Part shown: positions 8,501 to 14,088 of the stretch, in pieces | Layout: every line of letters begins with the position of its first letter | Position numbering within the stretch: position 1 is the stretch's first letter | DNA from: an uncultured Acidobacteriota bacterium | Lineage (GTDB): Bacteria > Acidobacteriota > Terriglobia > UBA7540 | Length of the DNA stretch: 25,311 nt | Direction of reading: 5' to 3' | Assembly (NCBI GenBank): GCA_937900045.1 | Contig: CALCEB010000165.1 | Span: 1-25,311 of the forward strand | Notes under the pieces: generated by a model | The model's input: only the letters and a program-made list of their open reading frames with translations | Database searches by the model: none | Told to the model about the DNA's origin: nothing | Position numbers and translations under genes: made by a program

Positions 8501-8960
8501 TCTCGACAAATTTATTGGCGGATGGAGGTCGAGCGCCTTTATTACGATCCAAAGCGGCTATCCATTTACGGTGGCCTCGCCAGTGAGCTTGCTGAATAAT
8601 GGCCAATCCAACCGGCCGAATCTCACCGCCGGTTGTAATCCGAACCTTTCCAACCCAACCTTGCAGCAATGGTTCAACACGGCCTGTTTTGTGAACGACC
8701 TCGCACCTGGGACCTATGGCACGGAAGGGACAAATGTTCTTCGCGCCGACGGGTTGCAACAGGTCAATTTTTCGATGTTCAAGAATTTCAAGGTGGGCGA
8801 ACGGTACAATCTTCAATTTGAGGGAGATTTCCAGAACCTATTTAACCATCCCAACTATGGATTCCCCGACTTGACGGTTGGAGATCCTGCCATGGGGGCC
8901 GTGACGACCGCCACAGTTAACGCGCGCATCATTCAACTTGGATTGAAGTTTTCCTTTTAG
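5511..8960 (+). CDS. Oar-type TonB-dependent outer-membrane receptor with carboxypeptidase-regulatory domain
   Basis: The 1149-residue protein is the large receptor type that Acidobacteriota carry in many copies. After the hydrophobic signal segment (SLFVLILLLCALVIW) and an AQA cleavage region comes a carboxypeptidase-regulatory-like beta domain (GKIVGFITDTSGGVVPEAR, YQVEVLKQGF). The plug domain follows (NTVYIEGIP, then VEELDVYTGKYDAEYG and ASGVINVVTKSGTNQFHGD). A long beta-barrel ends in LGLKFSF, with the aromatic C-terminal residue expected for barrel insertion. These receptors import large ligands, probably plant oligosaccharides here, using TonB energy; the ligand cannot be read from sequence. 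The start at 5511 adds about 26 polar residues before the signal segment. If the true start is 5589 the signal peptide is conventional. Divergence from the DeoR-type gene suggests control by that repressor. Confidence 0.93.
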   Translation: MCQAGVTPIELKHGRRVFIESSGAVEMERSKLALQWGSLFVLILLLCALVIWPPASQAQINTGKIVGFITDTSGGVVPEARVRATDIATGVVSVSSTSQSGSYLVNFLVPGTYQVEVLKQGFVTEAQRGVVVTAGQSIRLDIQLRVGAVHQVVEVKANPTAVNTQNSEEKFTFSNASLETLPNIDRNPLLQLNLMPGAQSGSGSGNYGTNGGEDGSAVGLTNPQLAGFGGMDANANTVYIEGIPTREPQNAYIGLVPPEDDVEELDVYTGKYDAEYGFSASGVINVVTKSGTNQFHGDVFEYLENDALDAIPFFATSTTPFKRNQFGGSVGGPIKKDKVFFFADFQRTPDLQASPVIASAPTPQMYAGDFSQLYVPGQTDTAGNTYGQLYNPFTRVFNSQGNQVSVQSFAGNAIPSQMWDPVAAKMAAAHIFGLPNLPGIQNNLYYLNEINQYTNQGDGRLDYSISDASKVFFRYSGLDATLANPPTVNPFIENSANSATLNQNMGLTFDHTFNPSLMNELRLGYNRTDVNTSNNTLGKPYNNLFGIPNGNPPGAGGTGTGLAEFLGVDPYSALSQPDWVAFIVSNTISLSDNLTWIKGKHTLKFGTMINHVEDTSADTIGGDNPRGGFYFNPQMTSYNGSAADFGFPSFLLGTPVQTERTQFDYGFPYQTYWEQGYYAQDDYQVSPTLSLNLGMRWEYWTLPVERFNRQSNWNTQTNQLAVATAANRSPGVTPDYHDFEPRLGFAWSPDHGKTAIRGGWGISYWQNYWGFSPSSSAQSMLTVLGATYPFYVRQEFLTPNALTPSLTISANGLPPAVAEKNSQGGFILPPGQTVRGVAYDWKNQKVSQYSFDVQRQLMSGLVMDVGYLGVYGGNNPTTININQAPPSPIIGINYNLNRPLAAKYPGLLDVPVSESIGSSSYNALTASLRGNVTKDLQIFTTFAYSRTFANGFNINPFAIGQYYGPANNDLPLIFNSQVIYTLPIGHGERFLSDDNPVLDKFIGGWRSSAFITIQSGYPFTVASPVSLLNNGQSNRPNLTAGCNPNLSNPTLQQWFNTACFVNDLAPGTYGTEGTNVLRADGLQQVNFSMFKNFKVGERYNLQFEGDFQNLFNHPNYGFPDLTVGDPAMGAVTTATVNARIIQLGLKFSF

Positions 8961-9237
8961 CTCCTGGCAGTGGGCGTTACGCCGGGTTTGGGGCCGGACC
9001 GGGTCGAAGCAGCGCGCCGCGGAGGCGCCGGAACGAGACCCTGGCCAAGCTACGTGAGTCGCTGGTCGCGCGTGAGATTCGATCTTGGGGACTGAACTGG
9101 TGCTCGCCTATCCGGCGCGCGGAGTTGCAAAGATTCTGACTCCATTTCAGGAAGCCGGGAATTCCGTGCGAAAGCGGAGGCCGCTCGCTCTCACCAGGAT
9201 CCGTACTTCTTCTGCAGGCTGGGTCAGCAGCTCCTTA
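8961..9237. other. Gene-free stretch after the receptor gene
   Basis: No coding frame with recognisable content, no RNA gene and no convincing stem-plus-T-run terminator was found here. Short open frames overlap on both strands but look like noise. Confidence 0.5.
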
Positions 9238-9464
9238 GCGCGGTTTATTCACGAACGTAGGAGGCCAAAAGGGAAGGGCTGGTTTTAACCCTGCCGTTGC
9301 GATAGCCCTCTTGATTTTCTCTGCGCTCGTGCGCTGAACAACCCGCCGCGATGGGTTGTTCATGGCGCGAGCGCGGATCCAAGAAGAACGGCCTCTGCCG
9401 GCGGGGCTAAAACCTCGCCCTTCCGGTTCCTTTACAAAACGTTCATGAATAGCCCCGGTTAACG
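9238..9464. repeat. Large fold-back (palindromic) repeat element, MITE-like
   Basis: The two halves of this roughly 230-bp stretch are imperfect reverse complements. The core has 22-bp arms (9323-9344 and 9353-9374) around an 8-base loop with three mismatches, including a perfect GAACAACCC/GGGTTGTTC stem. The pairing continues outward with gaps: CGGCAGGGTTAAAACC (reverse of the left side) against CGGCGGGGCTAAAACC on the right. The tips pair TTATTCACGAAC with GTTCATGAATAG. No transposase is encoded. A minus-strand frame crosses it but is simply the translated palindrome. It could be a mobile miniature element, or the transcript stem could act as a terminator between receptor and trio. Confidence 0.75.
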
Positions 9465-9554
9465 CGCGTGATGATCGATTCTCAAAGCGGATAACCCTGA
9501 CGGGATGGCGCCGGCGCCAAAACATCACGAGTCAAACCGGAAGGCCGAGGTGAA

Positions 9555-10451
9555 ATGAGCTCCGACTGTTCCATGTTAATTGTAGGAGGGAACGGCTTCA
9601 TTGGCCGGCACGTGGCGGAGACCGCACGGGGCTCCTGGACCGTCCATGTTGCGGGCCATATGCCGCAAGCCGCCCATGAGAATGCTTGGCAACTAGACAT
9701 TACGAGCCCCGCGGCGGTCCGCGATGTATGCGAAAAATCCCGGCCTTCCGTGGTCGTGAACCTCGCCGCGATTTCCGATATTGACCGGTGTGAACGTGAC
9801 CCGGCCCGCGCAAGGACTGTGAACGTCCTGGGAGCTGAGAACGTGGCCGCCGAGTGCGCGAGGCTGGGCGCGCGGTTGGTTTTCCTTTCCTCAGCCGCGG
9901 TTTTTGACGGTCACAAGCACGGCTATCGCGAGGACGATCCGCCGAACCCCTTGAGCGTTTATGGTCAAACAAAACTTGAGGCAGAGAAGAGGATTAAAGA
10001 AATAACCCCGTCAGCCGTCATACTGCGTCCGGCGCTTGTGCTCGGCTTCGGCCACGGCCAGGGGACGAACGCCACGCTCAACAAATGGCTTGATCTGTGG
10101 AAGAAAGGGCATCCGGTGACTGCTCCTGCGGATGAATATCGCAACCCTATTGACGCTTCCACATTGGCCAAAATCCTCCTCTTTCTGGCGGAGCATCCAG
10201 CTTCAGGCGCTGTGTATCACGTAGGGGCGCTCGACTCAGCATCGCGGTATAAGATTGCCCAAGGAGTTGCGAAAGCCTTAGGTTACTCCTCGCGCTTGAT
10301 CCTGACGCACACGGATTCATCGGCTGACCGCGCGCCCCGCGGACGTGACCACTTCCTGTTGACTGACCGGATTCGCGCGATTTGTCACATCGCGTTGGGA
10401 AGGATTGATGATGTTGTAAGGAGGTCCCTGAATGAGCTTGCCCAAGCCTAA
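9555..10451 (+). CDS. RmlD-like extended SDR (NAD-dependent sugar reductase/epimerase family)
   Basis: The 298-residue protein has the extended SDR fold of dTDP-4-dehydrorhamnose reductase relatives. The nucleotide-binding motif GGNGFIG is at the N-terminus, VVNLAAISDIDRCERDP follows the central strand, FLSSAAVFDG carries the catalytic Ser/Thr region, and YGQTKLEAE gives the YxxxK pair. RmlD enzymes reduce a 4-keto-deoxysugar nucleotide, but this broad group also acts on other sugars. The substrate here is not evident and the usual RmlABC partners are missing. A GAGGTG ribosome site stands just before ATG 9555. The gene overlaps the next by 20 bases, which implies translational coupling with the aminotransferase and suggests a shared pathway. 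Confidence 0.82.
   Translation: MSSDCSMLIVGGNGFIGRHVAETARGSWTVHVAGHMPQAAHENAWQLDITSPAAVRDVCEKSRPSVVVNLAAISDIDRCERDPARARTVNVLGAENVAAECARLGARLVFLSSAAVFDGHKHGYREDDPPNPLSVYGQTKLEAEKRIKEITPSAVILRPALVLGFGHGQGTNATLNKWLDLWKKGHPVTAPADEYRNPIDASTLAKILLFLAEHPASGAVYHVGALDSASRYKIAQGVAKALGYSSRLILTHTDSSADRAPRGRDHFLLTDRIRAICHIALGRIDDVVRRSLNELAQA
10418..10425 (+). promoter_or_regulatory. Strong ribosome binding site inside the upstream gene
   Basis: AAGGAGGT lies six bases before ATG 10432 and is embedded in the last codons of the RmlD-like gene. It fixes the aminotransferase start and confirms that the 20-base gene overlap is real. Confidence 0.8.
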
Positions 10452-11634
10452 ATACGAACTCGAGTACAGTCACGGGTCAGCGTATGGTGAAGAAGAGGCC
10501 AGGGCGCTGCTCGATGTCCTGCACGCCTCCGCTCCGTCGTGCGGAGCGAAGGTAAAGCAATTCGAGGAGGCGTTTGCGGCCTATTGCCAGACCAAGTACG
10601 CCCTTGCCGTAACGTCTGCCACCGCGGGCCTCCAGTTGGCAGTTGTTGCGGCAGGCATTGGCCCTGGCGACGAGGTAATCACCACTCCGATCAGTTGGGT
10701 CTCGACAGCCAACTCCATAGCTGTGACAGGTGCCACAGCCGTCTTTGCAGATGTGGATTCCGTTTCGTTGAATATAGATCCCGAAAGCGTCGCAGCAAAA
10801 ATTACGGACAAAACCAAGGCAATCCTGGTGGTACACCTTTACGGTCAACCCTGTGAAATGGATGCTCTGGTTGAGCTCGCCCGACCGCGAGGCATCCGCA
10901 TCATTGAAGACTGCGCGCATGCTCCGGGCGCGGAATATAAAGGGCGAAAGACCGGATCACTCGGGGACATCGGGGTCTTTAGTTTTCATCAGCAGAAGAA
11001 CATGACGACGCTGGGTGAAGGAGGAATGGTTACGACCAGCGATAGCCGCATTTTCGAGCGGCTCCTTTCATTCCGCTCCCTATGCTGCCGGTCCTACGAT
11101 CCGAAAGGCAAGTACTTGGGTTTTGATCTGAACCGGGAGCCAATGGGTAAGCGATATTGGTACCTTGACTTTGAAGACATCGGCTTCAACTTCCGGATGA
11201 CAGATATCCAGGCGGCTGTGGGGCTCGTGCAACTAGGCAAACTTGACGCTTGGAATGACCAAAGAATATCTATTGCCCGGGAGTACGGGCGCCGACTTTC
11301 TGGCATCCGCGGGTTGCGGCTGCCCGCTGTGGCTCTTCATGTCAGGCATGTGTTTCATATTTACTGCGTGTGTCTGGAGGATGATTTCCCACGGGGCAAA
11401 GAGGATTTCATGTGGGAGATGTACGCACAAAGGCGGATCAAAGTCTGGTCTCACTATACCCCAATCCATTTGAGCACCGCTTATCGTAATTTGGGGTACC
11501 ATGCCGGCGAGTGTCCGATGGCAGAAGAGATGTACAAGCGGTACGTCAGCTTGCCGATCCATCCTCGCCTCACTGGCGAGGCGATTAATTACCTCACTTG
11601 CAGTGTCCGGGATGTGGCGCATGCATCGCTTTGA
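10432..11634 (+). CDS. DegT/DnrJ/EryC1/StrS-family PLP aminotransferase
   Basis: The 400-residue protein is a full-length fold-type I aminotransferase of the sugar/cyclitol aminotransferase family. It shows ALAVTSATAGLQLA near the phosphate site, IIEDCAHAPGA (D160, pyridine nitrogen contact) and SFHQQKNMTTLGEGGM with the Schiff-base lysine K189. FRMTDIQAAVGLVQL is also typical. Family members transfer an amino group from glutamate or glutamine to a keto sugar nucleotide or a keto-cyclitol. Which one applies here is unknown. The gene overlaps both neighbours (20 bases upstream, 23 downstream), so it is the middle of a coupled trio with a reductase and a GHMP kinase. No nucleotidyltransferase or glycosyltransferase is near, which is odd if the substrate is an NDP-sugar. 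Confidence 0.9.
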   Translation: MSLPKPKYELEYSHGSAYGEEEARALLDVLHASAPSCGAKVKQFEEAFAAYCQTKYALAVTSATAGLQLAVVAAGIGPGDEVITTPISWVSTANSIAVTGATAVFADVDSVSLNIDPESVAAKITDKTKAILVVHLYGQPCEMDALVELARPRGIRIIEDCAHAPGAEYKGRKTGSLGDIGVFSFHQQKNMTTLGEGGMVTTSDSRIFERLLSFRSLCCRSYDPKGKYLGFDLNREPMGKRYWYLDFEDIGFNFRMTDIQAAVGLVQLGKLDAWNDQRISIAREYGRRLSGIRGLRLPAVALHVRHVFHIYCVCLEDDFPRGKEDFMWEMYAQRRIKVWSHYTPIHLSTAYRNLGYHAGECPMAEEMYKRYVSLPIHPRLTGEAINYLTCSVRDVAHASL

Positions 11635-13015
11635 GAAAAAGGTCAGAGAAATGTGCAGGCCGGGAGAGTTCTTCGGCGCAGGCCATCCGGTCTGCATTGG
11701 AAGAACTCCGGGCCGCATGGACTTGATGGGCGGCAATGTGGACTATACGGGCGGGTTGGTGTTCGAAACCACGATTCGAGAGGCTACCTGGGCCGCCGTT
11801 CAATTGCGTGCTGACCGGCGCATTGTTTTGTTGAATCCACAAATGCAAGAGCAAGGCTGGAAGCCGCATGTTGAATTCCAGCTTAGTGACTTAACTGACG
11901 AACCAACTGTCCGTTCATTGGTCAACCAATCCCCCGACATACGATGGACGGCATATGTCCTGGGAGTGTTTTACTATTTGCGGAAACAGTTTCCCGCTCA
12001 GACCATGGCCGGCGTCAACGTTTATTTGGAATCAGACGTTCCCCTCAATAAGGGCGTCAGTTCCTCCGCTGCTGTCGAAGTCGCCACGATGAAAACCGCA
12101 AGCCACGCCTACGGAATCGGCCTTAAAGGGATCGAGCTGGCCCGGGCTTGCCAATGGGTGGAAAACGCCATCGCGGAATCCGCTTGCGGCATTATGGACC
12201 AGGCTACGATAGTCCTCGGCCAGGAGGGGACGTGCCTCCCCTTGCTTTGCCAACCTTGTGTGCCTTTGCCGCCGGTGAAAATACCTGCTGATTTAACCGT
12301 TTGGGGAATCGATTCCGGAGTGCGGCATGCCGTCACAGGGATCGAGTACGAGGCCGCCCGCGCGGCCGGCTTCATGGGGTACAAACTGATTTGCGACTGG
12401 CTGGGCCTGAAACTCCACACCGAGGAAAGCGATGGAATATTGCGGTATCTCGATCCGCGCTGGAACGGATACCCTTCCAATATTTCTCCCTCGGAATTCC
12501 GGTCGTGCTACGAACAGCGCCTTCCGGAGGTGTTGACAGGCGGAGAATACATTCGAACAGCGAAGATTCACATTGATCCTTATACACAGGTGCGGCCAGA
12601 AGTTTCTTATCGAATCCGCGCCTGCATGCGCTACGCGGTGGAGGAGAACCATCGCATCCGAACGTTTGTGGAGCTGGTTCGCTCCGCTGCCGGAGCGGCG
12701 GCGGACTCAACTGCTGTGCTGCTCGGCGAATTAATGTACCAGTCGCACTATGCATATACAGAATGTGGTTTGGGATCAGACGCAACGGATTGGCTGGTCA
12801 GCGCGGTCCGGGCTGAGGGAGCTGAAAGCGGGTTGATAGGCGCCAAAATCACCGGCGGAGGCGCGGGTGGGACTGTTGCGGTGCTGGGACTGAGCAGCGC
12901 TTCCAACGCCTTTTTGCGGGTTGTCAAACGGTATAAAGACAGCTCGGGCATTTCCCCGTACATTTTTGAAGGAAGCTCCAATGGCACCGACCTTTTTGGC
13001 GTCAACCAAGTTTGA
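11612..13015 (+). CDS. GHMP kinase resembling plant L-arabinokinase (galactokinase superfamily)
   Basis: The 467-residue protein is a sugar 1-kinase. The sugar-binding signature reads GRMDLMGGNVDYTGG rather than the galactokinase GxVNLIGEHTDY. The ATP loop is KGVSSSAAVEVAT (148-159), CGIMDQ carries the probable base D196, and ITGGGAGGTVAVLG is the C-terminal GHMP motif. WGIDSGVRHA, LMYQSHYAYTECGLGSD and PYIFEGSS closely match what I recall of the kinase half of Arabidopsis ARA1, which makes beta-L-arabinose 1-phosphate. The bacterial substrate could instead be galactose or another pentose. ATG 11612 overlaps the aminotransferase gene by 23 bases; ATG 11621 is an equally possible start. Arabinose release by the nearby GH51 enzyme fits this assignment. 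Confidence 0.82.
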   Translation: MWRMHRFEKKVREMCRPGEFFGAGHPVCIGRTPGRMDLMGGNVDYTGGLVFETTIREATWAAVQLRADRRIVLLNPQMQEQGWKPHVEFQLSDLTDEPTVRSLVNQSPDIRWTAYVLGVFYYLRKQFPAQTMAGVNVYLESDVPLNKGVSSSAAVEVATMKTASHAYGIGLKGIELARACQWVENAIAESACGIMDQATIVLGQEGTCLPLLCQPCVPLPPVKIPADLTVWGIDSGVRHAVTGIEYEAARAAGFMGYKLICDWLGLKLHTEESDGILRYLDPRWNGYPSNISPSEFRSCYEQRLPEVLTGGEYIRTAKIHIDPYTQVRPEVSYRIRACMRYAVEENHRIRTFVELVRSAAGAAADSTAVLLGELMYQSHYAYTECGLGSDATDWLVSAVRAEGAESGLIGAKITGGGAGGTVAVLGLSSASNAFLRVVKRYKDSSGISPYIFEGSSNGTDLFGVNQV

Positions 13016-13243
13016 CTGGAAGTCATGTAAAGATTTCGAGCGCCAGAGCGGTGATCGCAGTTTTGGAGCGCTTGCTTTGTCCAAGCCTTGGAGGGCATTC
13101 ACACCGCGTTCTCTTCTAACAAAGTGAATGCGGCGGGCATGGTTGGCGTGCCACTCTCGGGAACGCGTTGAGCTATGACTCCATAGGGCGGCACGATTGG
13201 AGAACAACAATCCTCAATTAGAGATTTGTGGCGAAGGAGGGCG

Positions 13244-13903
13244 GTGTTTTTGGCGGCGTCCACAGGAGATCAAAGAAGCCAGGCTGATCCAAGGATTCGT
13301 GCGATTTGCTTCGATTTCGGGAACGTCCTGGTCTCGTTTGACTATAACCGCCTCTGGGAAAATCTTTCGTCACAATCAACTATTTCCGAATCAGAGATCG
13401 CCCGGCGCTTTAGTGAATCGGAGCTCCCAAGACTTTACGAGTCCGGAAAGATTTCGTCCCAGCGCTTCTATCGGGAAATGTGCTCGCTCCTTAAAGTCCG
13501 GTTGAGTTACGAGGATTTCTGCCGCGCGTGGTCGTCGATCTTCGACGCGAGCGCCAGGGTTGATCACAGCTTCATGTCTTCGCTGGCCAAGGACTACATC
13601 CTCGTCCTATTGTCAAACACTAACGATATTCACTTCACTTTCATGCGCCAGCATTTTCGAATCCTGCGGGAAATCCATCACTTTGCGCTTTCGTATCAGG
13701 TCGGCGTCACCAAGCCCGGCAGGGAAATCTACCTTGCCGCGCTGAACCTGGCACAGGTAAACCCCAATGAAGCGTTTTATGCAGATGATATCAAAAGCTA
13801 TGTCGAGGCGGGTCGGGCGTTGGGCCTCCGGGCCGCCCAGGTCAGAACCAGGGATGAACTCGTGGGTGCAATGTCGCTTTGCGGCATCACGCCGCCGGCA
13901 TAA
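13244..13903 (+). CDS. YihX-like HAD-superfamily sugar-phosphate phosphatase
   Basis: This protein of about 219 residues matches the HAD-IA group of E. coli YihX, an alpha-D-glucose-1-phosphate phosphatase. Motif I is CFDFGNVLVSFD, with Gly instead of the usual second Asp, as in YihX itself. Motif II is VLLSNTND, motif III is the Lys of GVTKPGREIY, and motif IV is FYADDI. The helical cap includes LYESGKISSQRFYREM. The start is unclear: an AAGGAGG at 13234-13240 could serve GTG 13244 (three bases away) or TTG 13250 (nine bases away), and a TTG at 13226 is also in frame. It follows the arabinokinase-like gene by 228 bases with no recognisable gene between them. Substrate is unproven; a sugar 1-phosphate would be consistent with the neighbour. 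Confidence 0.83.
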   Translation: MFLAASTGDQRSQADPRIRAICFDFGNVLVSFDYNRLWENLSSQSTISESEIARRFSESELPRLYESGKISSQRFYREMCSLLKVRLSYEDFCRAWSSIFDASARVDHSFMSSLAKDYILVLLSNTNDIHFTFMRQHFRILREIHHFALSYQVGVTKPGREIYLAALNLAQVNPNEAFYADDIKSYVEAGRALGLRAAQVRTRDELVGAMSLCGITPPA

Positions 13904-14088
13904 CGGTCGAATGATGCCTTTGATAGCTATGGGGCGGGCCGGCAGATTGCGCTACGAACCTATGCGACGTCCGGCTTGACTGGGATTCCGATTCCCCCAA
14001 CCTCGGCGGAATACTTTCTCCGGGTTGGCGCAACTGGGGCTTGTGCGTGTTGTCAGTCAATTCACCGTAGAGAGGGCAAGGAAAGGAC

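Noticed and set aside
7614..8816. 400-codon minus-strand frame inside the TonB receptor gene
   Set aside because: The plus strand encodes an uninterrupted receptor with recognisable domains; the antisense frame has no motif.
9235..9528. Minus-strand frame of 97 codons over the fold-back repeat
   Set aside because: It is the translation of one strand of the palindrome, with no ribosome site and no protein family.
13016..13243. Possible hairpins (CCAAG-c-CTTGG; CGCGTTC...GAACGCG) between the kinase and phosphatase genes
   Set aside because: Arms are only 5-7 bases, with no T-run, and are expected by chance in a stretch of this size.
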